From contig JARWKL010000006.1 in NCBI GenBank assembly GCA_029961685.1, forward strand, positions 11,104,748 to 11,168,747: a DNA stretch of 64,000 bases, given 5' to 3'. Below the pieces are notes generated by a model. That model was not told the DNA's origin. It saw nothing but the letters and a program-made list of their open reading frames with translations, and made no database searches. Numbering within the stretch: position 1 is the first letter of the stretch; each line of letters opens with the position of its first letter. The position numbers were made by a program, and so were the translations under genes. The DNA is from Aristolochia californica. Lineage: Eukaryota; Streptophyta; Magnoliopsida; Piperales; Aristolochiaceae. This document shows positions 1 through 10,922 of the stretch, one piece after another.

Positions 1-1145
1 CCGCCGTTCCGCCATCTTAGAACTTGTCAATTTTTTTTTATATAAGGAGGTGTAGGATGACTAGATCTCGGATCCCCAGTCAAAGTAATACCTGGGTTGT
101 TTCTCGGAGGAATGCGCTCCCCTGACCATGGAGGTCATCTGTGTTGTGCCTGCTATAGCAGTTCTAAAGCACAAGTTATATTCATAGCGTTGGATAAGTC
201 AACAGGTGCATAGAGCTCCACCTCAAGCTTTAACGCCTCAGTCAGTCCTGCTATAAACAACGCAACTTGTTGATCCACTTGTACTATACTGCTGGCTCGC
301 GCTAATTTTTCTTGGAACAATTTTTTATATTGCTCCACGGCCCCAGTTTGGCGTAATAAAACCAAATCTCCCAAAGGGTTACTGTAAGCCGGAGGACCAA
401 AACGGAGAGAGCACAGTCGCTTAAATTCATCCCAATCTACCACCTCGCTATCAACCTCAACTAGCTGGTACCAAAGTTGTGCTTCCCCTAGTAAGTGGAA
501 AACAGCTACGTTGACTCGGTCATAGGTTGGGACTCGCTGATGGCTAAAAAATTTTTCACATCGATACAACCATATCAAAGGGTCTTCTGACCCATTATAA
601 GTAGGGAATTCCATTTTAGTATACCTCAGAACAGTGCCTCCCCCTGGTAGAAGTGTCCCCCCGGAATGAGGGGTACTTGTTGTCCCAAGAAACTCGTGCG
701 CCTCGGAAATTCATCTCCCCCTCTGTTATACGAATGGTCCCCTCCTCTCTGATCTGGAATGAGAGGTACAGTGCCTCCCCCCTGGTTGAGGTGTCCCCCC
801 CCCGGAATGAAGGGTCCTAGCTGACCCGAGAAACTCGTGTGTCTAGTAAACTCATCTCCCCCTCTGATCTGCGAATGGTCTCCCGGAATTGGGTTCTTGC
901 CAGTGCTCAAACCAGTCTCCATGCTATCCATCCTTCCTTTCAAAGTTTCCAAACTGAGAGTGAACTTCTCCTCCAATGCAGCAAATTTCTTGCCATTAGT
1001 TAGACCATTCTCCATGCTATCCATCCTTCCCTTCAAGATCTCCATATCGATATCAATTTTTTGAGAACCTCTCTAGGACAGTATCAAATTTTCTTTCAAG
1101 CAATTCAAAGTATTCATTGGTGCTTCTCTCTGCCGGGTTACCCTG
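1..1145 (-). pseudogene. gag of element H, frameshifted, continues off left edge
   Basis: Two minus-strand frames carry gag. The frame at 1045-626 is an N-terminal spacer with a helical region containing the repeated motif KGRMDSME and a Gly/Pro-rich stretch with two tandem copies of a unit that includes RGGDEF. The frame at 614-153 is the Retrotrans_gag domain, with the hallmarks YNGSEDPLIWLYRCEKFF, RFGPPAYSNPLGDLVLLRQTG and FIAGL. A frameshift near 630-650 separates them and a stop (TAG) closes the second at 153. Bases 1-152 continue in gag-like sequence (IKKLTSSKMAERR), the usual linker before the zinc knuckle. Gag packages element RNA. This copy is broken. Confidence 0.85.
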
Positions 1146-1158
1146 CTCTGATACCAAG
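1146..1158 (-). other. Primer binding site of H (tRNA-Met type)
   Basis: The minus strand reads CTTGGTATCAGAG directly after the LTR end. This is the usual plant LTR-retrotransposon site complementary to the 3' end of initiator tRNA-Met. It fixes the element's direction. Confidence 0.85.
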
Positions 1159-1939
1159 TTTTTATGGTCCCTAGAAATGGATCTAGTAACTCGGCGAGTT
1201 GAATATGAATCCAGCACTGTTTGAGGGTTTCTTATCACGTTTTTGTGAAAAAAAACTCTCTTATACTTCTCCTTTCACGTTCTAATTGAAAAGGAGTTTC
1301 CTTTTCTCAATTATAGATGCACCAATTCAATCAAGAGACTGTTTTAAGGATCCAATTATGAAACCCCACTTTATTCCTCACGTCAATGAATAGGGTTTCT
1401 GAATTCATGCAACTACCAATGCTGAATGTAAAGAGGGCAGTCTCTAGCTCTTATAAACTCGGAAAAGATTGATAAAAATACCTCTTGAAGACCTCCTTCA
1501 ATTCGGCAACTCGAAAATCCCTTTCTTGATGCTAAGGCTCACGCAAATCCTCCTTCCCTCACTGCTGGTTCGTGGAAGAGATGGATGACTATTGCAGCAT
1601 GGAAGAGAAGGCTGATTCCTTCTCCTTTTCCTTCCAAGATCTCCTTAAAGACTCTCCAATGGATGCAGCAAACCCCCAAGAGAGTTCACACCAAGAACCC
1701 TAGAATAGAGAGCCTAGAAGAAACCTAAATTACCCTAGATTATGCTAATTCCGAACTTGCTTTATTTCTCCATCCTTACCCCTTAAATAGGGTAATTAAT
1801 ATCAACATAGGTTAGGGTTATTAAAACCCGATTCTGCCCCTACCTTTAAGTCTTATTACAAATAAATAAAATTCGAAATTAAAAGCAACATAAATAATAA
1901 AAGTAAAGTAGATGACTCAGTGTTATTGAGTCCATAACA
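1159..1939 (-). repeat. 5' LTR of element H (about 781 bp)
   Basis: On the minus strand it starts TGTTATGGACTC at 1939 and ends near 1159 in a mutated terminus (TTTTTATGG on the plus strand where related LTRs have TGTTATGG). It is followed directly by a primer binding site. The 1605-1935 part is nearly the same as 63510-63840. It lacks the 72-bp-period minisatellite that lengthens the right-hand copy. Confidence 0.85.
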
Positions 1940-3230
1940 CCACCCCTCTCCTAGGTGGTAACCTCGCTGGAAGTTGCTCCGGCATGACGTCTCTATACTC
2001 ATGCAAAACGGTTTGTATCGCCTTAGGGGTAGGCAGTGCCTCATTCTGCTCCATAGCACAAAGAGAAGCAATGTAAGTAGAACAGTCTTGCTTAAGACCT
2101 TTCTTAAGCTGGAGGGCTGATAGCATTAAATCCTTGTTTGTTACATCTTTGTTCTCAACTTCAGAAATTGTACAAGGACTTTGCTCGTCCATAATTCCCA
2201 CTACCCCCACATGTGGCATTATAAACGCCTTACAAACCTTGAAGAACTCCATTCCCAAAATTACCTTGAAATCATCCATGTCAACAATGGTAAAATTCTG
2301 AAATCCTACCCACTTGCCTATCACCACTGGGACATTCCTGGCAATGCCTTGGACTTCATGAGCAGCAGAATTTACCGCCTTCATCTTGCTTCCATCTTTC
2401 TCTCCTCGTATCCTTAGGCGCCTAGCCTCCTCCTCCGAAAGGAAGTTGTGGGTGGCGCCAGTGTCCACCATTGCTTTAACAGTGTGTCCAACAAGTGTGA
2501 GAGAAATAAAAAGAAGTTCTCTTGAGGGTCTTACCAGAAGTGGAGCAGCCTTCTCCTCCTTGGAACGGACAGCAGCATTGAGAAGGGTTAGAGAACCCAT
2601 CCTAGACTCAATTTCTCCATTGTCCATTTTTGTTTGAGCAGCGTTGAGGAGTCTCTTTTTAGGACAATCCCTCGCATAGTGCTCTCCCTCACATATGAAA
2701 CAATGTACCTTCTTCCTCTGTTTGTCCCCTCTCTTCTTCTCTTTCGACCTAGCCTTGGTATCATTTACCCATGGCTTCTTCTCCCCTTTCTCCTTCTTAT
2801 TAAAATTTGTTTTACCATTATTTTCCTTGGACACCTTGTTAACCGAATCATTCCTCCTCTCGTATTCGGTTAACTTTTCAGCCGTAGATAACGCTGAAAC
2901 TATGGTCTTTACCTCTCGCCTTCTCAATTCTTGCTCAACCCATGGACGAAGGCCAACAAGAAAGGAGAAGAGACGGTCCTCATCCGTCTTGTTGCAGATA
3001 CAAAGCATAAGAGAAGTGAAGGATTGTACATACCCCTTAATAGTACCTTTTTGCGTCAATGCACGTAGTTCCTTCCTTGTTTGGTACTCGACATCCTTCG
3101 GAAAGAACTGCCTCCGCAGCTCCCTCTTGAAATCTTCCCAAGTGTGGACGGGGTCCTCTCCCTCTTGCTCATGTCCCATGCGTCTTCTCCACCAAAGAAT
3201 AGCATCATTAGATAGGAACATGGCAGCCGT
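1940..3230 (-). pseudogene. gag-protease fragment of an older gypsy element (I)
   Basis: An open frame of about 430 codons runs on the minus strand. Order: gag core with AMFLSNDAILWWRRRM and a Lys-rich linker; a CCHC zinc knuckle, CFICEGEHYARDC; then an aspartic protease with MVDTGATHNFLS as active site and the conserved ILGMEFF. It enters the linker before reverse transcriptase (motif LPARLPPRR) and stops where the LTR of H begins, so RT, RNase H and integrase are gone. The protease Asp-Thr-Gly is intact. The gag N-terminus is lost at a GC-rich repeat. The last residues of the open frame are translated LTR. Confidence 0.85.
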
Positions 3231-3480
3231 AGAGGAAACCCCATTTCGCCTGCGCCTGGAGTCCTGCCGCGCGCGCGTTGGCGCCTGGCGTCCTGAGGAA
3301 ACCCTATTTCGCCCCGCCTGGAGTCCTGGTCGCCCGCGGGCAACCCCATGTCGTCCAGCCTAGAGTCTTGGCCGTGCGCCAACAACCCCATTTCGCCCCG
3401 CCTGGGATCCTGGTCGCGTGCAACCCCATTTCGCCCCGCCAGGAGTGTCTGCTGGCGTGCTGCCTTGTGTCTGAGCTGGC
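3231..3480. repeat. GC-rich irregular minisatellite
   Basis: Five copies of a unit with the core ACCCCATTTCGCC and GCCTGGAGTCCTGG occur at about 3238, 3300, 3345, 3386 and 3424, spaced 38-62 bp. It is far more GC-rich than its surroundings and abuts the truncated gag of fragment I. The open frames across it on both strands look like repeat by-products. I cannot tell whether it belonged to the retroelement. Confidence 0.6.
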
Positions 3481-4585
3481 TGCTGGGGTTGTTGTGCACC
3501 TTATTGCTTGGTCATCCGTTTGGCAAGCTCAAGTGTGTTTTCTTTTGCTAAAGTTGATGTCGGGCCAACCATATGTGTGCGCCCCTCTGGGCCGTGCCAT
3601 TACACTTGGCCGTTGCTGCTATTGCTGTGCACTGGACTTGCACAGTCTTCTACCTTGGTGTTTGGCTACACCATGACTTCATCCTCCGTCTCACCCTCCC
3701 TCTTCACCAATTTTTTTGTACGGATGCCACTTCAGTACTCGATCTTGCATTAACGAAGCCACCAAGGGATTTGCCTTTGCGGCACGTCTTTTGTTCGGCG
3801 TTCCCAAATCCCCTATGACCGAAATGTACCAGACTGTCTATTAGTATTTAGCATAATGATTACCCTCGGCCTCTCTCAACATTCCTTTTTTTTACTTGCA
3901 TTAACTCTGTTTAATTACGGTCTGATAGTTAGGTTTTAGATATATACTTTGTACCCACGAACAGGGGGGTATAGAAACAAAATAAATACTTTGTACCTAC
4001 GATGTGTACAAGTTGCTGATGAATTGAAGTCTGAAGAATTAGAAACAGAAGCGATCAACCTTACCAACCAAATTTATTGTAGACGGGTCCAAGAGTTAAT
4101 GGGGGAGAAACAATAACAAATCAATGCAGTTTGAAAGCGACATAAAGAAAGGGAAAGCCAACACATTTTCTCGTTTATGTTTTGCTTTGCTTCCATCCCA
4201 GGCTAGCCAAAGCCAACACCTGGCCACTTGCTCTTTACGGAAACTCGGCCTCATTCACAAATCACACTCGATTATCGATTTCGCACTAAAAGATTAACCA
4301 AATTTCTAGTACTCACCCAATCCTCCCATCGAATCTCAATCAAATTCATTTTTGAAGAAGAAACCAGGGACGGCAGGCCCAGATAACACTTGTGTACCAC
4401 ACCATTCATCTTGGTCAGCTTCCACAAACACGCGCGAGGCCAACTAAAAACGAAGCGAAAAGCCGCAGCAATTATTCCTACTTTAAGCCTTTTCCTTTTC
4501 TTACAACTTCTTCAACTAAATATAAGGTTATTATAATGACAAAAATAAAAATGGCAAAGAAGCAATCAAGAATGTAATTGTCAAT
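3481..4585. other. Unassigned flank downstream of the GRAS gene
   Basis: I see no convincing gene. 3481-3840 is moderately GC-rich and may be old gag-leader or captured sequence. 3840-4585 is AT-rich and should hold the GRAS 3' UTR; an AATAAA-like signal on the minus strand lies near 4072-4077, about 510 bases past the stop, but I do not trust it as the real polyadenylation site. Confidence 0.4.
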
Positions 4586-6349
4586 CTAACGCCACGCAGA
4601 AGCGACGGCTAGGACGCGACCCTTCCACCCGAAGCAGACTCCGCCGCTGTCCTCTTTCCCGAAGAACCCGGGGTTGGGTCGTATAGAGTTGAGTCGGACC
4701 CGCATTGACTCGCTAACCTGGGCTGAAAGAGGTCTAGCTTCAAAGCCGGCCATGACCATGCGGGCCCGCCACTTGCCGTACACTTCACATCGTTCGACGC
4801 GGTCCCGTCCCTCGCGGGCCACGCAGTTGGTGAACTTGCGGGCGAGGCATTCCTCCACCAGCGTCCGTTCCTTGCTCTCCCGTGTGATCGTGGCTTCCAG
4901 CGATTCGAAAAGCGCGCAGTAGTACGATTGGGTTTCACTGAATCGCGCGAGGAACGGGGACGTGTTCGCGTTCATCTCCTGCTCCACCAGGGTCACCACG
5001 CTTGGGCCCAGCCCTTTCACCAATCGCAGTAACTCGTCACGTGGGTTGGCCGTCGAGACGCTTTCATCGGGCATCTTGTACAGGCAGAAAGCGAAGTTAA
5101 CGGCCAAGGTCTCATCTTGCTCGCACCCCAGTGTCTCCCGGTTCAGATCCAACAGTTTTCGGCTCACCACGCCAAAACGGAGACTCAGACCCACCCGCTC
5201 CGCCAGTTTCGTCAGTCTGTCCCCCACGATTCGGAGCGCGTCAGGGAAGGACGCGTTCGGATCATTCACCGCCGTGATTTTCACCGCCGGCTTCGCTGAT
5301 TGCCGCTCCCCTAGGGCTTGAATAAGAGTCACATACTGGCTTCCCTGGCCGATGTTGAAATCAACCACGTGGATTTTCGCCTGATTCTGAGTTGCCTCTA
5401 GAATTGTGTGATTGGCCGCCATAAACCCGAGCTTGAAGCAAGGAGATGCCTCCAATAATATATGTGTTGCCATTACGTGTTCGTTACAGTAAAGCTCCGA
5501 GACCGGAAAACATGTATCGGACGGGTTTATCCTCGACAGGAGGGCCTGAACAAGATAAGCAGTTAACCGTTGCTCCGGATTGCCACCAGCTGGCCGGGAG
5601 CATGAAACTTGCTGTAAACGGGTAAGAATCGCCGCAGCCGATTCGATGTTCCCTTCCGAGATCGCCAAGGCAGCATCCAGCAACTGCTGCTTCGCTTGCG
5701 AGGTAATGCTATTGGTAGAACAAAAGGACGAAGAGTTAGAAGACGATGGTGAAGATGTAGTCGGTGAAGGAGAAAGGGGTTTATGCGGCGGTGGAGGGGT
5801 TACGAGGCTTTGCATTGTTTCACTCCAATCGCTGTTCGCTATCGTTGAAGCAGGGGAGCAATCTCCCTCCTCATCGTTGTCATCGTCATTAAGAAGCTGC
5901 CTTTCTAGCTCCTGGAGGCGATTCCTCATCTTGTGCACAGAGTCCGGGTCGGCCTCGTGACCCTGGCGTAAGTTGATAAAAGCAACGTTAGGCGCGCTAA
6001 AGAGATTGGGCTGCCGCGGGAGCAGAGTGAAACCGTGGTTCCTCACCGAAGTGGCGGAGGAAGCAGTGGAGATTTCGGGGGAGACGGGAGATAGCGGCGA
6101 TATCGGCGAGGTCTGGTGGATGCGCCGTTTCACCGATCTGAGAAAAAGCGCCTGTTGTTGCTGCTGCAGTTTGGCTACCGACCGTTTTGCTGCCGCAGAG
6201 TCAGTTCTCTGTGAAACGGTTGCCGTCGGATCAACCAAAATTCCCCCTCCGAGCTGCGGCCCGTACTGTACATCGAACGAGTTATTAATGGCTGATCCAC
6301 CGCCCAAATCGGGTGTGCTGTAGAAATCACCGCTTGGATACCCAGACAT
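4586..6349 (-). CDS. SCL8: GRAS-family transcription regulator, SCL8-like
   Basis: An intact single-exon frame of 587 codons ends in TAG at 4586. I start it at the ATG at 6349, giving MSGYPSGDFYSTPDLGG, the N-terminus typical of SCARECROW-LIKE 8 proteins. The open frame extends 17 codons further up only to a TTG. Residues 1-218 are low complexity, with a Gln run, a Ser/Pro-rich part and an acidic NDDDNDEEGD patch after a short helix. The GRAS domain fills about 219-587: leucine-rich region I (ALAISEGNIESAA), VHIID motif as IHVVDFNIGQGSQY near 326, leucine-rich region II, PFYRE (PRDELLRLVKGL and LVEQEMNANTSPF) and the C-terminal SAW motif ending ASAWR. GRAS proteins are nuclear regulators that act with DNA-binding partners. 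The exact SCL8 role is not well defined. Length fits the family, and no frame damage is seen. Confidence 0.95.
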   Translation of the reverse strand: MSGYPSGDFYSTPDLGGGSAINNSFDVQYGPQLGGGILVDPTATVSQRTDSAAAKRSVAKLQQQQQALFLRSVKRRIHQTSPISPLSPVSPEISTASSATSVRNHGFTLLPRQPNLFSAPNVAFINLRQGHEADPDSVHKMRNRLQELERQLLNDDDNDEEGDCSPASTIANSDWSETMQSLVTPPPPHKPLSPSPTTSSPSSSNSSSFCSTNSITSQAKQQLLDAALAISEGNIESAAAILTRLQQVSCSRPAGGNPEQRLTAYLVQALLSRINPSDTCFPVSELYCNEHVMATHILLEASPCFKLGFMAANHTILEATQNQAKIHVVDFNIGQGSQYVTLIQALGERQSAKPAVKITAVNDPNASFPDALRIVGDRLTKLAERVGLSLRFGVVSRKLLDLNRETLGCEQDETLAVNFAFCLYKMPDESVSTANPRDELLRLVKGLGPSVVTLVEQEMNANTSPFLARFSETQSYYCALFESLEATITRESKERTLVEECLARKFTNCVAREGRDRVERCEVYGKWRARMVMAGFEARPLSAQVSESMRVRLNSIRPNPGFFGKEDSGGVCFGWKGRVLAVASAWR

Positions 6350-6413
6350 GGTCGGCAGATAAGAAAAACCAACCAGCAAAAAAAGATAATCTAATTTCAA
6401 TCGCGATTATTCA

Positions 6414-6596
6414 TTAGATCCCAAAATAAGATTCTCCGCAAGAGGGTAAGAATGCGCTCGGAGGCGACTGAGAAGAAGAGATGAAGAACCGAGGCAGGCG
6501 ACCACGAAAGAAGTCGAGCAGAGAGATTTCTCCGTCGTAGTCGTCGTCGTCGTCGTCGTGTACTTCCTTTCCTCCTAGGCTGTGTCGAGACTTCAT
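6414..6596 (-). other. Possible upstream ORF in the GRAS 5' leader (60 codons)
   Basis: An ATG at 6596 opens a frame of 60 codons that stops 64 bases before the GRAS start. It includes an Asp run encoded by the trinucleotide repeat. If the transcript starts upstream of 6600 this would be a uORF able to lower GRAS translation. A longer overlapping frame up to 6729 begins with TTG and is not counted. There is no direct evidence of transcription here. Confidence 0.35.
6532..6560. repeat. CGT/ACG trinucleotide microsatellite in the GRAS leader
   Basis: The plus strand has about eight near-perfect CGT units. It lies within the likely 5' UTR and codes the Asp run of the possible uORF. Length variation would be expected between individuals. 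Confidence 0.8.
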
Positions 6597-8208
6597 TATA
6601 TTCACAAGGCGTCGATATCCGTTTTTCTTTTGGTATGGTTGGTTTTATCTCCTCTCCAACAGCGGCCGAGTCCCGGTAGGTACGTGGAGTCCTAGGGCTG
6701 GTGCCGGTGTCGACCACTTTTACGTCCAATCTCGGAATTTCAAACTGGGAAAGCTGGCCGCTACGTTGGCGAACCTCCCACCATTAAAATAAAACCGGAT
6801 CACACTATAATAAATAAGACCTAAATTCCCCGCAAACTCGAGCCATTATATATCACAGTTTCGTCTTTATCTTCCCAAACTAGCCCTACACCCATAGTTA
6901 GATCATTCGCTAACTCCACTGCTTGCCTACTGTTCCTCATCTGGAAAACAGTTTTCATTTCCTCAGTTGAGCCGGACGAAAGACAATCTCTACTTTTCAT
7001 TCTTTTGTTTTAACTTCCTTACCTCATCCTGCATCCTGCGTTTCTGGGTTTTATGAGTTGGAGAAAATAACTTATGTTACTTCGTGGAAATAAGAGTCAT
7101 TATTAGTCATCGTGGGATGGGAAGTTACCGGAAATGCATGTTGAAATTAAAAGTGAAAGTGAATTGTTACCTCAAATCCATAGTGTCCGATCCAAGGAAA
7201 TAAACGAAAGTGAATTATTTGTGTAATTTATTTTCACTCGCTCTCACGTAAAATGAGTAAAGGTGAAATCCTGAGGACTGACCCGCTGATTTCACTTTCA
7301 CTTGCTCTCTTTGGATGCTCCTCTCGGCCTAGATGCCCCAACTCACTCCCGACTCAAGAGTTCCCCTTGTAGTGCTCAAACCCTTGTCCTTTTGTTGGTC
7401 AATGCTTGCATTGCTCCCTTGTTGTTGCCCGGCCTTGCTTTGCATCTCAGCCAGCCTCTCTTCCTCTCAACTCCCAGTGTTCATCTTAGTCCCGTCTTAT
7501 CTTTTCTCGGGCCATAGTCAACTGCCATCTCTTAGCCTTCTTCTCTGTTCTCCTCTGTTTCACTCTTGATTTTTGCTTCTGTTGCCACCCCCAACTCAAA
7601 CCCTATCATTGTCATCCTCTCGATGTCCTCTCTCTCAAACCCGAGGTTGTATTCAACTCCTCTCGCCCTCTCAAGCCTTTGACCAAGTTAATTTTTAAGG
7701 GTTTCTATTAATTTGATGATTTTTTAGGATTTATGTTAATTGAATTTAATTTATGTATTTAATTACTGCATTGATTTTAATTTGGTATTTAATTATTGTA
7801 TTATTTTTTTGTAGCAATTTCATTTCTAAATTTTTGTTAATTAAATTTCTGTCAATTACAATTAAATTGAAGTGTAATTTACATTGAATTATTACTAAAT
7901 GCTAATGTTTAATTGAAACTTGATTGAATTGATCTCAACATTTATTAATTTTTGTATTTTAATTTTTGTATTTTTATGCCATTAAATGTTGTATTTTTAT
8001 TTCAGTAAATTTAATTGATTATTCAATAATGATGATTTTGAATGTTGTATTTTATTTTTGTTAATTGAATGATGATTTTGTTCTAATGGATGATTTATAG
8101 AAGTCGATTCCTATTTTTTAATAGAAATTACAATTTTGTGTGTTTAGGGCCTAAACCCTTTCCAAGAGGGAAAAGGGGTACTAAATTCAAGTTGGTTGCA
8201 ATCATAAT
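6597..8208. other. GRAS promoter side and AT-rich intergenic DNA
   Basis: The first few hundred bases upstream of the GRAS leader should hold its promoter. A TATA-like TATATAAT on the minus strand lies at 6845-6852, about 500 bases before the ATG, but this is a weak call. 7270-7690 is a pyrimidine-rich stretch (CTCT and CCC tracts) with meaningless open frames. 7690-8150 is very AT-rich with short TAATT/ATTTAATT repeats. No gene is seen. Confidence 0.4.
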
Positions 8209-8530
8209 TGTTGGAAGATGGGCCCAAACTCACATGACCAAGGAAGACCCACATATCTAAGAGTGTTGGAAGATTGGCCCAAGTCCATAAGATATGAACC
8301 CACAGAAGAGTTTTAGTTTAAATGTATTTTAATCATATTAATCTTCTATTTATATTGGGTTATTTAATTATGTTAGGACTTATCTTTAAGTGTTAGAGTT
8401 TGGGTGTAATTGGGACAAAGGTAGTTTAATTGTAATTGGACTCTACTACCTTCCTCTATTATAAATAGAGGTTCATTTACTCTGATTATAATAAGTCGAT
8501 GAAGTATTTCTCTTTTCAATAAATTCAACA
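8209..8530 (+). repeat. 5' LTR of family C element (322 bp)
   Basis: It begins TGTTGGAAGATGGGCCC and ends AAATTCAACA, followed by a tRNA-Met type primer site. It has a short AT-rich U3 and a TATTATAAATAGAGG TATA-like motif near 8457, suitable as the element's own promoter. Confidence 0.85.
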
Positions 8531-8545
8531 TGGTATCAAAGCAGG
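8531..8545 (+). other. Primer binding site of family C
   Basis: TGGTATCAAAGCAGG directly follows the LTR, one base off the common TGGTATCAGAGCAGG complement of initiator tRNA-Met. Confidence 0.85.
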
Positions 8546-8762
8546 TTCTATGTGTTGACTCGGTCAACCCACAGAGGTAATGTGTTATATTCTGATTTAT
8601 TATCTCTTGTAGTTATGGTTTGTATTTATTTTTTCTCTTTTTTTTTTCAGTCCCTACACCGTTAGTTGTTTTATATTTTTCACCTCTATATTGAGCTTTT
8701 CATATTGAAAATTATATATTGATGGAAAGATATTCTAGTATACCTTCCAAGGATAAATTAAT

Positions 8763-9330
8763 TTTTCCAATCAGAGTTATCTACAAAGAGTAATCAATAA
8801 TTGAAGCACCGAAGGTCAAATTGGAAAAAAAGGGTTCGAGCAGCAACAAAAAACTTCAAATTCCAAGGTATTATATGCTATCAAGAACGATACTTTATAT
8901 AAAGAATTATATATCAAACGAAATATATGTAAGTCTATTATCTTACCTATTCTAAAAATTCTCGATCTGAGTTATCTAAAAAGAGAAATCGATATTTGAA
9001 GCTGTGAAGGTCAGATTGCAAAAGAGGTTCGAGCATCAATAGAAAAATTCAACTTCTGAGGTATTTTATGCTATCAAACGAGACTTTATATAGAGAATTA
9101 TATATCAAAAGAAATATCTGTAAGTCTAGTTTCTCACCTATTCAACCAATTCTCTATCTGAGTTTTTTTATAATGAGATATTGATCTTGAAAGAGTCAAT
9201 GGTCATGCTAGCAAAAGGAGAAATAATACTTAGTTCAGCCAGATTACAGAGACCGAGATCTATCGGATTATTTATCTCAAAATAATTATATTTCATGAAT
9301 AGAAGTTTTACTTGAATTATTTATCAGATT
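8763..9330 (+). repeat. Internal tandem repeat, about 190-bp units
   Basis: Three decaying units start near 8763, 8953 and 9142, each opening with a form of CAATCAGAGTTATCTA and carrying GACTTTATATAGAGAATTATATATCAAA. A related unit reappears at about 11105. It is noncoding, and its role in the element is unknown. Confidence 0.75.
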
Positions 9331-10293
9331 ATTTAAGTTTAGTTTCAGAAGGAGAAAATTTCATGTCAATGTGATCTATATTTAAAGAAATATTCGCATT
9401 TGAAGAATCAAAGGTCATGTTGGTATCCTATAGCATTGAAAAATCTGAATTTAAGTCGATTGTTTTGCATCACTTTTTGAATTTCTATATCAGGAAAATA
9501 TCTCACTTCTCCCTGATTTGAGGGCTTATTACTACATCTATGTTATTTGGGCTTATTGCTATATTTATGATATTTGGTTCAAGCTGGGATCATTGCTATT
9601 ACCTCCCAGCTTGAGGGGAGAAGTACAAGAAGTACAAGAAAGAGGTATTTCATTTCATATGTTGTGGATAAGTTTTATGTGACCAAATATTCAAGAAATG
9701 GGGAGCACAAATGAAACTTGTGCATCTAAGAAGAAATTTTTATATCGGATTATTTCATGGGTCCTTGTACAAGGTTTATTATTTTGGTTCGTGTTATATG
9801 TGTAGGAAGATGGTCATGTTATATGGGACTAAACCCATTTCAGCTATAGCTATTGTGTCTCTTTGTATGAGACATTATTATTGAAGAAGAGGTGGACTCA
9901 ACATCTGTGTTACATCACCGTAATAGAAGAGTTTATTACTACATCTATGTTATACCCCCTTGAATTGTCATTTATTACTCCTACCACTTGAGAGTCGTTG
10001 TCTTGTAGAGGGACACGGTGATGGAGGATTTTTATTACACTTTTGAGCATTGCGTATAGACCCACTACCTATAGAAGCTAGGAGTGTGCCCGAAGCACTA
10101 TCATACGACTTAGAGTGATTTTACTCTCACTTATCTTATGCCAACTAGGCCTTATGGAAAAACAGACGGAGGACTGGAAAAACCACCTGAAGGAAGGGGA
10201 GTGTAGAAAGATATAGAGGACTACTAGTTTATACAAAAAAGATTATACACATCATTTGTAGCAAGTCGGGAGTTCACGATGTTCTCTCACCCC

Positions 10294-10308
10294 CAGCTTG
10301 AGGGGGAG
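10294..10308 (+). other. Polypurine tract of family C
   Basis: CAGCTTGAGGGGGAG lies just before the 3' LTR. The same motif precedes the LTRs at 12224 and 44174. Confidence 0.75.
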
Positions 10309-10922
10309 TATTGGAAGAACCCACATATCTAAGAATATTGTAAGATGAGCCACACGACCAAGGAAGGCCCACATATTTAAGAGTATTGTAAGATGGGCCA
10401 CATGACCAAGGAAGACCTACATTTCTAACAGTATTGTGAGATGGGCCATATGACCAAGGAAGACCCACATATCTAAAAGTAATGTAAGATGGGTCCAATC
10501 ACATAAGAAGTAGGACCCATCATAATTACCACGAGTTGGCATCCTTATCACATAAGTTAGAAAGATCATGAGGGACTCACAAAGATAACCACAAGCCAGT
10601 TGGAAGATCAAGGACTCACAAAGATAACCACGGGTTGGTTAGAAGATTAATTGGGACCCAAAAAGATAGCCACGAACTGACTTCTTTATCTTATGGTCAC
10701 GTCCTCGAAGATTTCTATTTTGAGTTATGTTTGTCTTCTATTTATATTGAATTATTTAATTATGCTAGGACTTATCTTTAAGTGTTAGAGTTTGGGTGTA
10801 ATAGGGACAAAGGTAGTTTTACTGTAATTGGACTCTACTATCTTCCTCTATTATAAGTAGAGGTTCATGTACTCTGATTATAATAAGTCAATGAAGTATT
10901 TCTCTTTTCCATAAATTCAATA
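10309..10922 (+). repeat. 3' LTR of family C with internal 54-bp repeats
   Basis: The start is mutated (TATTGGAAG for TGTTGGAAG). 10330-10500 holds four units of about 54 bp, each with GACCAAGGAAG and CCACATATCTAAGA. A second group around 10590-10680 repeats ACTCACAAAGATAACCAC. The last 200 bp match the end of the 5' LTR. The end (AATTCAATA) is also altered. Confidence 0.8.

Larger units (their letters stand above)
1..1939 (-). mobile_element. Ty3/gypsy element H, 5' portion (LTR, PBS, gag)
   Basis: Read on the minus strand, this is the 5' end of a chromodomain-type gypsy element: LTR (1939 to 1159), tRNA-Met type primer site, then gag running off the left window edge. It interrupts the coding frame of an older gag-protease fragment (I) at 1940. 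A second LTR of the same family lies at 62886-63841 and matches closely over about 330 bp next to its LTR start. The other LTR of this copy lies outside the window, so the target duplication cannot be tested. Confidence 0.85.
8209..10922 (+). mobile_element. Non-autonomous LTR element of family C
   Basis: 5' LTR 8209-8530, primer site TGGTATCAAAGCAGG at 8531, noncoding interior, polypurine tract at about 10294-10308, 3' LTR 10309-10922. The interior of about 1.8 kb has no gag or pol. It holds three tandem units of about 190 bp (from 8763). The same internal sequence restarts after the 3' LTR, so this is an LTR-internal-LTR-internal array. The 3' LTR is almost twice as long as the 5' LTR because of internal repeats. 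A gag zinc-knuckle fragment of copia type at 11766-12092 suggests a copia relative as helper. Confidence 0.8.

Noticed and set aside
2695..3363. 222-codon plus-strand frame
   Set aside because: It is antisense to the gag-protease frame of fragment I and runs into the GC-rich repeat.
6350..6400. Upstream extension of the GRAS frame by 17 residues
   Set aside because: The extension begins with TTG, not ATG; the ATG at 6349 gives the family's usual N-terminus.
6397..6729. 110-codon upstream frame before the GRAS gene
   Set aside because: It starts with TTG and is largely simple-sequence Arg codons from the triplet repeat; only the ATG frame at 6596 was kept.
10310..10500. Regular 54-bp repeats resembling a CRISPR array
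   Set aside because: The units are contiguous imperfect repeats without unique spacers, in a plant LTR.
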